Assembly (NCBI RefSeq): GCF_003363155.1
Contig: NZ_QRBE01000002.1
Span: 205,795-269,794 of the forward strand
DNA from: Dyella monticola
Lineage (GTDB): Bacteria > Pseudomonadota > Gammaproteobacteria > Xanthomonadales > Rhodanobacteraceae
DNA length: 64,000 nt
Direction of reading: 5' to 3'
The position numbers and the translations under genes were made by a program. Positions 30,001 to 37,414 of this stretch are shown one piece after another. Every line of letters begins with the position of its first letter. The first letter of the stretch is position 1. The notes under the pieces were generated by a model that saw only the letters and a program-made list of their open reading frames with translations, was not told the origin of the DNA and did no database searches.

Positions 30001-30524
30001 TGAACCAGGCCGGCAGCGCGCGCATGGACGCTTATGTCGTGGCCGCCCCCGGGCATGGGCTCGACGCCAACCGGCTGATCGCCGCCCTGGCCGCAGCCCT
30101 GCCTGCGCACGAAGTGCCACAGCGCCTGATGTTCGTCGACGCATTGCCCTTGATGGCAAACGGCGAGGTGGATATGGCCGCGCTGCCCTTGCCGGCCGAG
30201 TCGTCAGGTGACGACGGCATCGACGACAGCGCCACGCAACCGAAGACCGCCAACGAACAACTGCTCGCCACATTATGGAAAGAACTTCTTGGGGTCGCAC
30301 GCGTGCGCACCAGCGACAACTTCTTTGACATCGGCGGTCATTCGTTGATGGCGGTCGACATGGCCGCACGCGTACAACGCCAGACCGGCATGGCGTTGAA
30401 CCTGCTGGACATCGCCAACGGCACGTTGGGCACGCTGGCGGCGGGGTTATCCGAAAGCGTCGTCAAGGAGCCGCCACGCCCGAAGATCGGCGCACGGCTA
30501 CGTCATTTGTTCGGGCGCGGCTGA
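24090..30524 (+). CDS. NRPS, C-A-T-C-(degenerate A)-T, no release domain
   Basis: The 2144-residue protein should extend the product of the preceding gene. Order: condensation (HHIICDG at 158); adenylation (A3 FTSGSTGRPKG ~635, A5 NGYGPTE ~770, A10 NGK with Lys968; selectivity residues read by eye DIMQIGGVYK); carrier (GGHSLL, Ser1025); second condensation (HHIIWDG at 1218); an adenylation-like domain whose core motifs are lost; and carrier (GGHSLM, Ser2085). It ends ~60 residues later without thioesterase, reductase or terminal condensation domain. The ATG has GAGGAG upstream and is 10 bp after the previous stop, so the two are translated from one mRNA. The first condensation domain would receive the diamino-acyl chain. 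Release may use the thioesterase at 54021 or the hydrolases of the EPS operon. Confidence 0.93.
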   Translation: MNASDVSMVSTAVDYDPFADAALARVVPATASQREIWLAAKLEQEASLAYNESVSIRLCGELDVAALQAALQGVIDRHEALRATLSADGNELCIATHVALDVVAHDLSGLNETERNEKISAALGMAVGTPFDLEHGPLVRAHLLRLAEHEHLLIFTAHHIICDGWSFGVIVRDLAALYAQRLGQGGGAAPADAFTDYAIAETMRAQTDSGRDDEQYWLSRFGGALPSLDLPTDGARRRHRSFASQREDRTLDAALIADIKRMGARRGASFYATLLAAFSALLHRLSAQDDVVVGIPSAGQAADGKNNLVGHCVNVLPLRTAIDSHAPFATVLDHLRGDLLDAFEHRQYTLGSLLGRLAMPRDPGRLPLVSVLFNLDQALDERTVSFPGLRFEFAGNARAYENFELFVNAVQVGDGLRLECQYNSDLFRGETIRCWLDAYETLLRSAVATPDIAVQELSLLSEAAQRSIATLQPASTPYPEQKLAHEYFEQQADRVPHHAAVRDSARQLSYAQLEARANRLARVLRERGVARGDLVGIALARSADMVVAVLAVLKAGAGYVPLDPQFPADRLAFMADDAALASLIVDDVTPQAFQFPPSRVLSLKHDADAIESASTARLPRDDAAATPDSVAYVIFTSGSTGRPKGVRVPHRTTSNFLTGMQRVPGIAEDDRLVAVTTLSFDIAFMELMLPLSAGAEVIIADRDDVRDGAALRRLVEQSDATMMQATPSGWRILIEAGWHGRERFRAISGGEPLAVDLAEALLQRCNEVWNGYGPTETTVYSTYWRVTHPRAGIFIGRPVANTQIHVLDEQRAPCPLGVPGEIYIGGAGVTLGYLNRPELDAERFLPDPFVERSGARMYRTGDRGRWLANGMVEHLGRLDFQVKVRGYRIELGEIESVLADVPEVDRAVVIAREDRPGDVRLVAYVVMRDHAGFDETGLREQLKRRLPDYMVPQHVIELSAIPLLPNGKTDRKALPAPHVHSVASETARIAPRTDDERRVAAAMESVLSLPDLDVRDDFFALGGHSLLAAQLTARLNREFGITLSFRTLFDAPTIAELAAAIHAQVVSGATPAAQPITRRADQSRAPLSLMQSRLWSLEELQPGRVTYNAPSAHRLRGHLDEAAFQLALRALIQRQPILRTAFRRDGQAVEQIVASDIDVPLFPAEDLSGVPETEREAALMRRLQAITDTPFDLTQAPLFSARMFRLGDDDHVFFFMPHHIIWDGWSFDILYAELSSLYRAFVEGAPSPLAPLPVSYGDFAAWHTQWLEGPQFQTQLAYWRERLAQMADIRALPTDQPRRPGMSGIGRTEWIRVPKEATDAMHDVARAADATLNMTLLALYYVLLSGMAGENDLVVGTPVRARNQTEVESVMGYFNNLLPLHITVDTTLPFIDFVRYVKRAAIESFGHPDVPLEYLQRELRVGAGSGAVLYQALFSFQDARQRIVDWGGLAHEQILLFQSGATEDLGLWFLESNKGMVGGVTYNADILHAETARLLRDRYLTMMARVSVDPQQRVGSLTAIGDGELAQEQAWNATSMTVELPSSVAAMFERQADRVPEKTVLTFGSWGTRYIEIEQRANRIACCLRTRGASVGTVIGLSAEPGINRFAGMLGILKTGSVCVLLDPTDPVARLKEIIADAGISLLVGESALENPLQWPRAQAVWFDADTVEIIGAASDRDAFALEGVDDNVAIVVYVPDADGRPSGAAFTHRAIANACQGLHDSLALSPDDRILATAPPATSEAIIETLLPMAFGAELILASQREAHDGEALIKLTQNHQASAMFAAPEAWQSMVTADWTGRAQMKVVCTGNLPTPDLAQKLAERSAGLWNVSGSADSSLTVSCGRIERPAESLHSGRPLGNTAVWILDGQQHPCPIGAIGEIHVGGVSLSQPFGTRATAHDRGAVTASVVSTDRRLQRTHRRGRWLLSGNIQEMGRTDRRECIHGREVDPATIESELLSQPGVARAVAVARMNQAGSARMDAYVVAAPGHGLDANRLIAALAAALPAHEVPQRLMFVDALPLMANGEVDMAALPLPAESSGDDGIDDSATQPKTANEQLLATLWKELLGVARVRTSDNFFDIGGHSLMAVDMAARVQRQTGMALNLLDIANGTLGTLAAGLSESVVKEPPRPKIGARLRHLFGRG
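28725..30195 (+). other. Degenerate adenylation domain within the second NRPS
   Basis: This stretch encodes residues ~1546-2035 and has the length and order of an adenylation domain, but the ATP-binding loop reads YVPDADGRPSG (expected YTSGSTGxPKG), the A5 region reads WNVSGSADSSLT (expected NxYGPTE), and the catalytic A10 lysine is Glu2026 (LMANGEVDMAALP). It is therefore very unlikely to activate an amino acid. The reading frame is intact and the following carrier keeps its serine, so a structural role or loading in trans is more likely than simple decay. Confidence 0.85.
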
Positions 30525-30554
30525 CATGAGCGCGTCGGTCCGGGGGGAACCGAT

Positions 30555-30689
30555 ATGAGAAACCTGGCCATTGCCGGCGAGCCACCGCGTGCATCGCGAT
30601 CGATCGCGTGCGTGCCGTTCTGCTGTTGTGTCCGGGATGTCTTTTTCACCGTCGTCGCGCGCGCATCCGACCGCCGCGCGCATTGCTGA
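30555..30689 (+). CDS. Possible 44-residue Cys-rich small protein
   Basis: A short frame begins MRNLAIAGEPP after GGGGGGAA and ends in a TGA that overlaps the ribosome site of the next gene. It contains the cluster CVPFCCCVRD and ends in Cys. It is not an MbtH protein, which are longer and lack this pattern. The good ribosome site and tight spacing between the NRPS and deacetylase genes argue that it could be translated, perhaps as a leader coupling the two; conservation cannot be judged here. Confidence 0.3.
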   Translation: MRNLAIAGEPPRASRSIACVPFCCCVRDVFFTVVARASDRRAHC

Positions 30690-30700
30690 GGACTCTATCC

Positions 30701-31801
30701 ATGTTGGCTCAGGAAGAAGGTCATGGCAGGGCGTCCGGCATCCGCGGGCGGATGGCAGAGCTTTGCTACAGCACCGGCGCGCTGCTGCCACTGCAGCGCG
30801 TACGCGCATGGTGGCAAAAAGATCTGCGGATTCTGGCCTATCACCGGGTCATGCCGCTGCCCGATGCGGCCACGTTCGATTTCGATCTTGAATTGATCAG
30901 CACGACCCCGGAACGCTTCCGCGCGCAGATGCTGCACGTGAAGCAGCACTTCGTACCACTTCGCCTGACCGACGTCGCCGCCGCATTGAACAGCGGTGCC
31001 GCGCTGCCGCCCGATGCCGTGGTGATTACCTTCGACGACGGCTACGACGACAATTACCACATCGCCTACCCCATCCTGCGCGAACTGAACATTCCCGCGA
31101 CGTTCTTCGTCTCGACCGGTCACATCGATACCGGCAAGCCGTTCGGGTACGACTGGCTGGTGCACATGATCCTGCTTACCACTGCACCGCGCCTGGTACT
31201 TCCGGAAATTGACATGGATGTGCCCATGCCGCACGAGCGCGATCTGCGACGTTCGCTCGCCGGCGCCATCTTGAAGAACATGAAAAGCATCGACGCCATG
31301 AAGCAGGAGGCGATGATTGCGCGGCTGGAAAACGAATGGCAGATGCCGAGCAACGTGCGGCCTCAAGATTGCCGCCCGATGACCTGGGACCAGGTGCGCG
31401 ACATGCACGCCGCGGGCTTTGAGATCGGTTCGCACGGTGTGTACCACCGCATGCTGGCGAAGTTGCCGCGCGAGCGCATGGAGGAGGAAGTGCGCCGATC
31501 CAAAGCGACCCTGGATCTGGAGCTCGGCGCGTTTTCCACCCTGATGTCCTACCCGGTCGGCGGCGATCGCGCTTTCGATGATGCGGTCATGGATGCCACG
31601 CGCAATGCCGGCTTTCAATTGGCCGTCTGCTACATCTGCGGCACCAATCCGCAACCGGCGTCGAACCGCTATGCCCTTCGCCGTCTTCCGGTCGAGCGCA
31701 TGATGAGCCCGGGATGGTTCGCCGCCATGCTGACCTTGCCGAGCCTGGTCAGTTATCCGACCGCTCACCACGAGTCGACGCGCGAACAGGTCCACGTCTG
31801 A
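30701..31801 (+). CDS. NodB-type polysaccharide deacetylase
   Basis: The 366-residue protein carries the NodB deacetylase fold: TFDDGYDDNY at ~111-120 with the catalytic and metal-binding aspartates, and SHGVYHRML with the HxxxH metal ligands. These remove N- or O-acetyl groups from polysaccharides. The ATG at 30701 has TGAGGA 7 nt upstream; a GTG at 30608 would add 31 residues of Arg-rich sequence and is less likely. No clear signal peptide is visible. Its stop overlaps the start of the O-antigen-ligase-like gene (TGATG), so translation is coupled. It probably edits the EPS repeat unit or polymer. Confidence 0.88.
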   Translation: MLAQEEGHGRASGIRGRMAELCYSTGALLPLQRVRAWWQKDLRILAYHRVMPLPDAATFDFDLELISTTPERFRAQMLHVKQHFVPLRLTDVAAALNSGAALPPDAVVITFDDGYDDNYHIAYPILRELNIPATFFVSTGHIDTGKPFGYDWLVHMILLTTAPRLVLPEIDMDVPMPHERDLRRSLAGAILKNMKSIDAMKQEAMIARLENEWQMPSNVRPQDCRPMTWDQVRDMHAAGFEIGSHGVYHRMLAKLPRERMEEEVRRSKATLDLELGAFSTLMSYPVGGDRAFDDAVMDATRNAGFQLAVCYICGTNPQPASNRYALRRLPVERMMSPGWFAAMLTLPSLVSYPTAHHESTREQVHV

Positions 31802-33066
31802 TGTTTCCGCTGATCATTCTCTATTTGGTCCTGACCATCATCCGCCCGCAGGAATACATGGCGGCTTTTACCGGCATACCGATTCTACCGATCGTGCTGA
31901 TCGCGGCCTTTCTGTGCTGGCTGATCTCGAGCGCCAAAACCTTCGCCGCACCGCAGTTTGTCATTCTGCCGATCTTCCTGGTGGTGCTGATGATCTCCGT
32001 GGTCGTCAATGGCTGGTTCGGCGGCGCGCTGGATCAACTGGAGAAATTCGGCCCGATCATGATCGCCTTTTTCGTGCTCGCCACCGCGTGCAATACGCAG
32101 CAGCGCGTCATCATTACGATGGCCGTATTCGTGCTGTGTTCGGTGGTATTGGTCGCGCACGGCATTGGACAGGCTAGAACCGGCATGGGCTGGACGGGCG
32201 TGCCGATTTCCGAGGACGGACGCATCCAGTACGTCGGCATTTTCAATGATCCAAACGATCTGGGCCTGTTGTTCGCCACCACCATTCCCATGGCGGTCTT
32301 TCTAAGTACGCTGCGTGGACTGTTGCTACGCCTGTTCTGGCTGGCGTGCGCGGCGCTGCTGTTCTACGGCACCTATCTCACCAACTCGCGCGGTGCGCTG
32401 CTCGCCGTGCTGGTCGTGGCGGGCGTGTACATATGGTATCGGCGCGGCTTCATCACCGCCGGCACGCTGGGTGTCGTCGGTCTGGCATGCATGAAGCTGA
32501 TGTCGTCCCGCATGCAGGATCTGGATCCGGACGAAGAATCGGCATTTGGCCGCGTGGACGCGTGGTACGAAGGTTTGCACATGTTTCTGTCCCATCCGGT
32601 ATTCGGTGTCGGTGCCGGCAATTTCACCGAGTACAACGATCTCACCGCGCACAACTCCTTTGTGCTGGTGCTGGCCGAGACGGGCTTTATCGGCTACATG
32701 CTGTGGCTGGCTTTTGTCGGGTACGGCTTCTGGATGATGCTGACCGTGCTGCGCTACAAGCCCGATGGCCTCGACGATTCCGTGCGCGCCAAAGCGTGGC
32801 AGGGCGAACAGCGCATGGCGCTGACATTGCTATTGTCGCTATGCGGCCTGTATGCGGCGGCGTTTTTCCTGAGTCGCAGCTACACGGTGGTGATGTATCT
32901 GCTCGCCGCCACGGTGGTGGGCTACTACGTCAACGCGCGCCAACGCTTTCCTGGCCTGCGCATGTTCCGGCTGGCGGACAGCGCCTGGCGCTGGTTTACC
33001 GCGTCCCTGGGCAGCATCGCCGTTTTTTTTGTTCTCGTCGCGCTTCTGCTGCACGTCTCCGCATGA
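31801..33066 (+). CDS. O-antigen ligase/Wzy-like membrane protein
   Basis: The 421-residue integral membrane protein has about ten hydrophobic helices and a large periplasmic loop containing AHNSFVLVLAETGFIGY, the usual signature of the WaaL/Wzy (PF04932) superfamily. Its start (FPLIILYLVLTIIRPQEY) resembles the O-glycosylation ligase of exosortase-A systems (TIGR03097 type). In this locus, with Wzx and Wza/Wzz homologues on the other strand, it is the likely polymerase that joins repeat units in the periplasm. The ATG overlaps the preceding stop by one base. Polymerase versus ligase cannot be separated by sequence alone. Confidence 0.85.
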   Translation: MFPLIILYLVLTIIRPQEYMAAFTGIPILPIVLIAAFLCWLISSAKTFAAPQFVILPIFLVVLMISVVVNGWFGGALDQLEKFGPIMIAFFVLATACNTQQRVIITMAVFVLCSVVLVAHGIGQARTGMGWTGVPISEDGRIQYVGIFNDPNDLGLLFATTIPMAVFLSTLRGLLLRLFWLACAALLFYGTYLTNSRGALLAVLVVAGVYIWYRRGFITAGTLGVVGLACMKLMSSRMQDLDPDEESAFGRVDAWYEGLHMFLSHPVFGVGAGNFTEYNDLTAHNSFVLVLAETGFIGYMLWLAFVGYGFWMMLTVLRYKPDGLDDSVRAKAWQGEQRMALTLLLSLCGLYAAAFFLSRSYTVVMYLLAATVVGYYVNARQRFPGLRMFRLADSAWRWFTASLGSIAVFFVLVALLLHVSA

Positions 33067-33133
33067 ACACTCACCGGCCCCTCCTCCATCACCCAGTCGC
33101 CGCATGTCGATCGCGGCGCAGGGAGCGCACGGC

Positions 33134-34492
33134 ATGAGCGGCTTATATGAAGCGGCCTTTCGGCGCGTGCTGTTTCCGGCCTATGAGACGGGCCTGAGAC
33201 GTCGCCGCACACTCGCCTATCTCGACGATTACCGGCGCAATCAGTGGCTGTCCCGCGACCAGATCACAGCGTTGCAATGGGAGCGCTTGCAGCACTTGCT
33301 TGAGCACTGTTATCGGGAGGTGCCCTATTACCGCACGCGTTGGCGCGAACTGGGCATTGCGCCCAAGGACATCCGCAATCTCGATGATTATGCGAACCTT
33401 CCGGTACTGACCAAAGCCGATATCCGCGCGCATTCGGACGAGCTGAAAGCCGACTCCTGGCGCGATCGCCTGTTATACAAAGCCACCGGCGGTTCGACCG
33501 GTGAACCGATGCGCTTCGGCTACACGCGTGAAAGCAACGATCGCCGAACGGCCGTGATGTGGCGCGGTTACGAATGGGCCGGGTCGCGCATGGGACGCCG
33601 CACCCTCTTCCTTTGGGGCGGGGCGGTCGGCGATCCCACGCGCACGCATCAACTCAAGGATCGCATCTACAACACAGTCTTTTCGCGCCGAGTCCTCAAC
33701 AGCTTCAGGATGACCGAAGCAAACATGGCCGAATACGCCGATGCGATCGACCGCTATCGGCCGGACATCATCGTCGCCTATGTCGGACCACTGCTGCAGC
33801 TGGCCCAATGGCTGAACGCCAGTGGCCGCAAGATCTGGCGGCCGCAGGCCATCATCGGCGGCGCTGAAGCGATGCACGCATTCCAGCGCGATGCGATCCA
33901 GCAAGCCTTCATGGCGCCTGCGTTCAATACTTATGGCTGCCGCGAGTTCATGTTGATCGCCGCCGAGTGCGAACAGCGCCATGGCTTGCACGTAAATAGC
34001 GATCATCTGCTGGTGGAGCTGCGTACGTCGCACGGCGCCGCGGGCGATGGTCAGACCGGTGATGTCGTCATCACCGACCTGTTCAATTACGGCATGCCGT
34101 TCGTACGCTATGCCAATGGCGACATGGCGACGGCATCCGCGGAGCGTTGCGCCTGTGGGCGTGGCTTGCCGTTGCTGACGCGCGTCGATGGCCGCATCCT
34201 CGATGCGATTCGTACGTCGAACGGACACGTACTGCCTGGCGAATTCTTTCCACATATGCTCAAGGATGTCCCCGGCTTGCAGCGCTTCCAATTGGTGCAG
34301 CGCAGCCTCGACCACCTCGACCTCTCCATCGTGCGCGGCGCCGGCTTCGATGAAGCCTCGTTGGCGTACATCCATCGCGAGGTCGACAAGGTGCTTGGCG
34401 GTAGCGTGCAACTGCATTGCCACTTCGTCGACGATATCCCTCTTACGCGCAGCGGAAAACGTCGTGTCACGGTATCGGAGCTGACGCCGTGA
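33134..34492 (+). CDS. CapK/PaaK-like adenylate-forming enzyme
   Basis: This 452-residue protein belongs to the phenylacetate-CoA ligase/CapK/F390-synthetase-like family. The P-loop-like motif is YKATGGSTGEPMRFG (~117-131), followed by NTYGCREF and FVRYANGDMA, and a CACGRGLP cysteine pair typical of the family. These enzymes activate carboxylates as adenylates; CapK-type members occur in capsule loci and may ligate or transfer acyl groups. The ATG at 33134 has CAGGGAG about 9 nt upstream and is preferred to in-frame starts at 33029 and 33104 that overlap the ligase gene. Its stop overlaps the next GTG start by 4 nt. It could attach the NRPS-PKS product to the sugar, which is speculation from location. 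Confidence 0.82.
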   Translation: MSGLYEAAFRRVLFPAYETGLRRRRTLAYLDDYRRNQWLSRDQITALQWERLQHLLEHCYREVPYYRTRWRELGIAPKDIRNLDDYANLPVLTKADIRAHSDELKADSWRDRLLYKATGGSTGEPMRFGYTRESNDRRTAVMWRGYEWAGSRMGRRTLFLWGGAVGDPTRTHQLKDRIYNTVFSRRVLNSFRMTEANMAEYADAIDRYRPDIIVAYVGPLLQLAQWLNASGRKIWRPQAIIGGAEAMHAFQRDAIQQAFMAPAFNTYGCREFMLIAAECEQRHGLHVNSDHLLVELRTSHGAAGDGQTGDVVITDLFNYGMPFVRYANGDMATASAERCACGRGLPLLTRVDGRILDAIRTSNGHVLPGEFFPHMLKDVPGLQRFQLVQRSLDHLDLSIVRGAGFDEASLAYIHREVDKVLGGSVQLHCHFVDDIPLTRSGKRRVTVSELTP

Positions 34493-35610
34493 ACATCACC
34501 CACTTTGTCGAAAGCCTGGACCGCGGCGGCCTCGAGCGCATGGTGCTGGAGCTGGTGAAGTATCAGCATCGGCAAGGACATCGCTGCCAGGTCGTGTGTC
34601 TGTATTCGCCCGGTTCGCTGGCGCATGAGCTGGACGAAGAGGGCATTGCGGTGAAGGTGTGCGGAAAACGCCAGGGGCTTGATCTGGCGGCGCTGGCGCG
34701 AGCGCGCCGGATGGTAAGCAGCCATGCCACGGAAGTGCTGCATACCCATAATGCGGTCGCGCATTATCAGGCCGTGCTGGCCACCTGTGGCCTTCCCATG
34801 CGGCAGGTGATCAATACGCGCCATGGCATGGGCGTCAATCGTCGCGCGCGCCGGAGGGAATGGCTGTATCGGCGTGCGTTGGCACGCACCGATACCGTGG
34901 TCACTGTCTGCGAAGCGGCACGCAGCGACGCGATCCGGCGCGGCATTATTCCGCCTTCGAAGGCCTGCGTCGTACCTAACGGCATCCAGGTGGAAGCGTT
35001 TGCGACTACCTCTTCGCTGGCGCGCAGCCGGATCGCACGCCTGCTCGATTTGCCTGAGCAAACCCGGGTCATCGGCACGGTCGGACGCTTGAACTGGACC
35101 AAGGACCAGCGTGGCCTCATCCGCGCTTTCAAGACGGTGCACGAACACGCTGCCGATACCGCCCTGATATTGATTGGCGACGGTGAACTTCGCACCGCCC
35201 TGCAACAAAGCGCCCTCGACGAGGGTGTCGCCGATTGCGTGCATTTCCTGGGTGATCGCAGCGACGTGCGCGAATGGTTGCAAGGCTTGGATATGTTCGT
35301 GCTTTCGTCGCTGAGCGAGGGTTATTCGATGGCCTTGCTGGAGGCGAGCGCCGCCGCACTTCCTATCGTCGCCACCGATGTCGGCGGCAATGGCGAGATC
35401 GTGCGCAACGGCACCACCGGCAGCCTGGTACCGGCGGGTAACCCGGTTGCACTCGCCGAGGCCATGCTTGCGTTTTTGCGCAACCCGCAGCATGCCGTGG
35501 CCTCAGGTCGCGCGGCCCGCGCATGGGTAGAACAGTACGGATCACTGGAAACGATGGCGATGCGCTACGCCCAACTTTACGACGGCTCAAAGGAATGCCA
35601 GACGCAATGA
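34489..35610 (+). CDS. GT4-family glycosyltransferase (PEP-CTERM/EpsH1 type)
   Basis: The 373-residue protein has two Rossmann domains of the GT-B fold. The N-terminal motif ITHFVESLDRGGLERMV resembles exosortase-system sugar transferases (TIGR03088 type), and the donor-binding EX7E element is seen in SLSEGYSMALLEASA, followed by PIVATDVGGNGEIV. It should add a sugar to the lipid-linked repeat unit on the cytoplasmic side. The GTG start overlaps the previous stop (GTGA), which fixes it and implies coupled translation. Confidence 0.9.
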   Translation: MNITHFVESLDRGGLERMVLELVKYQHRQGHRCQVVCLYSPGSLAHELDEEGIAVKVCGKRQGLDLAALARARRMVSSHATEVLHTHNAVAHYQAVLATCGLPMRQVINTRHGMGVNRRARRREWLYRRALARTDTVVTVCEAARSDAIRRGIIPPSKACVVPNGIQVEAFATTSSLARSRIARLLDLPEQTRVIGTVGRLNWTKDQRGLIRAFKTVHEHAADTALILIGDGELRTALQQSALDEGVADCVHFLGDRSDVREWLQGLDMFVLSSLSEGYSMALLEASAAALPIVATDVGGNGEIVRNGTTGSLVPAGNPVALAEAMLAFLRNPQHAVASGRAARAWVEQYGSLETMAMRYAQLYDGSKECQTQ

Positions 35611-36776
35611 AAGTATTGATCCTGACCAACTTGTTTCCAACACCCTGGGACCCATTGCGCGGCGCGTTCAATCGTCAGCAATTCGAACGCCTGGGACAAC
35701 TGCACGACGTGGATGTCATCACGGCCGTCGATTTCCGGGAACGGTTGGGTGAACGCCGCGGCGAAGTGAATGCCGGCCATGTTCATACCGATTATTTCGT
35801 TTTCTTCTTTCCGCCGCGCATCGGGCGTTCGCTGCATGCAATCTGCTGGCTCTTATCGCTGCTATGGCAGCGCGGCCGCCAGATACGAAACGCCCACTAC
35901 GACTGCATGCTCGTCAGCTGGGCCTATCCCGATGGCGCGGCCGTGGGCTGGCTGGCGCGCTGGCTGGGCATTCCTTATGTAGTCAAAGTGCACGGCAGCG
36001 ACCTCAATGTGCAGGCCAATTATCGACTGCAGCGCCCGCAAATTCGCTCGGCGCTGACAGGTGCCGCCGGTGTCGTTGCGGTCAGCCGCGCGCTGGCGAC
36101 CAAAGCCATCGGATTGGGCACTCGGCCATCCAACGTACACGTGCTTTACAACGGCGTCGACACGTCGATCTTTTCTCCCGACATGCGTGCCGAGTCGCGT
36201 GCGCGGCTGGGTTTTTCGACGTATACGCCGCTGCTGTTGTTCGTGGGCAACTTGAAGGCTTCCAAGGGTTGCCTGGATCTGCTCGAAGCATTTCCGGCGC
36301 TGCTCGCCGCACAGCCCTTGGCGCGCTTGATCTACGTCGGCACGGGCGCTGCCCGCGCCACGCTGCTTGAGCGCGCCAAAGCACTGGGTTGCCTGGATCG
36401 GGTTGAAATAGCCGGTGCAGTCGCCCATGCGGAGCTGGGCAACTGGTTTCGTGCCGCCGATGTGCTATGCCTGCCCAGCCATAACGAGGGCGTACCGAAT
36501 GTAGTGCTCGAGGCGATGGCCTGCGGCACGCCGGTGGTGGCCAGCCGCGTAGGCGGCATTCCGGAGGTGGTGCCGCACTACGCGGGTATCCTGGTGCTGC
36601 CCCATCAACGGGAAGCGCTATCGGACGCACTTATCGAAGCGAGTACACGGCATTGGAACCACAAGCGCATCGCTGCGCACGCACGCGGCTTTCGCTGGGA
36701 GGACAACATTCGTCAACTGGACGCCATCCTGCACGCCGCCGTGGAATCGTCCGCACCCGCAGGCGCATCCGCATGA
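35607..36776 (+). CDS. GT4-family glycosyltransferase
   Basis: This 389-residue GT-B retaining glycosyltransferase begins MKVLILTNLFPTPWDPLRG, a form common in EPS loci, and has the EX7E donor element in HNEGVPNVVLEAMACGTPVV followed by SRVGGIPEVV. It should add one sugar of the repeat unit. The ATGA overlap with the upstream stop sets the start at 35607; an in-frame ATG 12 nt earlier lacks that logic. The donor sugar cannot be told from sequence. Confidence 0.9.
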   Translation: MKVLILTNLFPTPWDPLRGAFNRQQFERLGQLHDVDVITAVDFRERLGERRGEVNAGHVHTDYFVFFFPPRIGRSLHAICWLLSLLWQRGRQIRNAHYDCMLVSWAYPDGAAVGWLARWLGIPYVVKVHGSDLNVQANYRLQRPQIRSALTGAAGVVAVSRALATKAIGLGTRPSNVHVLYNGVDTSIFSPDMRAESRARLGFSTYTPLLLFVGNLKASKGCLDLLEAFPALLAAQPLARLIYVGTGAARATLLERAKALGCLDRVEIAGAVAHAELGNWFRAADVLCLPSHNEGVPNVVLEAMACGTPVVASRVGGIPEVVPHYAGILVLPHQREALSDALIEASTRHWNHKRIAAHARGFRWEDNIRQLDAILHAAVESSAPAGASA

Positions 36777-37414
36777 ATATGAGACCCAAAAAACAGCATT
36801 GGCTGAGCCTGTTCCCGGATGCGTTGGTGCAGACCAAAGGTTCGCGTCATAGCAATGTCTGCTACCTCACTTTCGACGACGGTCCCGACCCGGTCTATAC
36901 GCCACCGTTACTGGATCTGCTGGCAAAACACGGCGTGAAAGCGAGTTTTTTCCTGGTGGGGCAAAAAATCGAGCGTCACCCCGAGCTGGTGGAACGCATC
37001 GTGGCCGAAGGCCACATGCTGGGTAATCATTCCTATAGCCACTGGTCGTTCAAACGCATGACGACACGCAAAAAGCTCGGCGAAATCCACAGCACCGATG
37101 CATTGCTGAGCGCCTTCGACGGACGTCTCCACCATCGTATGCGACCACCGCACGGATACGTGGGCGCAGACCTTCTGTGCTATTTCGCCGTGCATCGGCG
37201 CAGTTTTGTCTACTGGTCTTACGACAGCCTCGATTATCAAGATAAGCCCACCCGCGAAATGGTCGGACGGCTACGCGCGGACCCGCCGCTACCCGGCGAT
37301 ATCGTATTGATGCACGACGACAGCGACCGCGCCCGCGATGCGCTCGCCGTGATGCTGCCGGAATGGCTGTCCGACGGATATCGCTTTCGCGCGCTGCCGC
37401 AGGATGCGCCATGA
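36773..37414 (+). CDS. NodB-type polysaccharide deacetylase (chitin-deacetylase-like)
   Basis: The compact 213-residue protein is almost all NodB domain. The motifs are YLTFDDGPDP (~residues 29-38), HSYSHWS with the HxxxH metal site, RPPHGYVG, and a final VLMHDD. It is the second deacetylase in this operon and is closer to classical peptidoglycan/chitin-oligosaccharide deacetylases than the one at 30701. No signal peptide is visible, so it may act on lipid-linked or nucleotide-linked sugars in the cytoplasm. The start is fixed by ATGA overlap with the preceding gene. Confidence 0.9.
   Translation: MNMRPKKQHWLSLFPDALVQTKGSRHSNVCYLTFDDGPDPVYTPPLLDLLAKHGVKASFFLVGQKIERHPELVERIVAEGHMLGNHSYSHWSFKRMTTRKKLGEIHSTDALLSAFDGRLHHRMRPPHGYVGADLLCYFAVHRRSFVYWSYDSLDYQDKPTREMVGRLRADPPLPGDIVLMHDDSDRARDALAVMLPEWLSDGYRFRALPQDAP

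Noticed and set aside
30555-30689. MbtH-like protein expected next to an NRPS
   Set aside because: The only small frame near the NRPS genes is 44 residues, Cys-rich and lacks MbtH Trp/Pro motifs.
34108-35493. 461-codon minus-strand frame opposite the CapK-like and glycosyltransferase genes
   Set aside because: It runs across the overlap of two well-supported genes, and its Gln/Arg/His-rich composition looks like a shadow.
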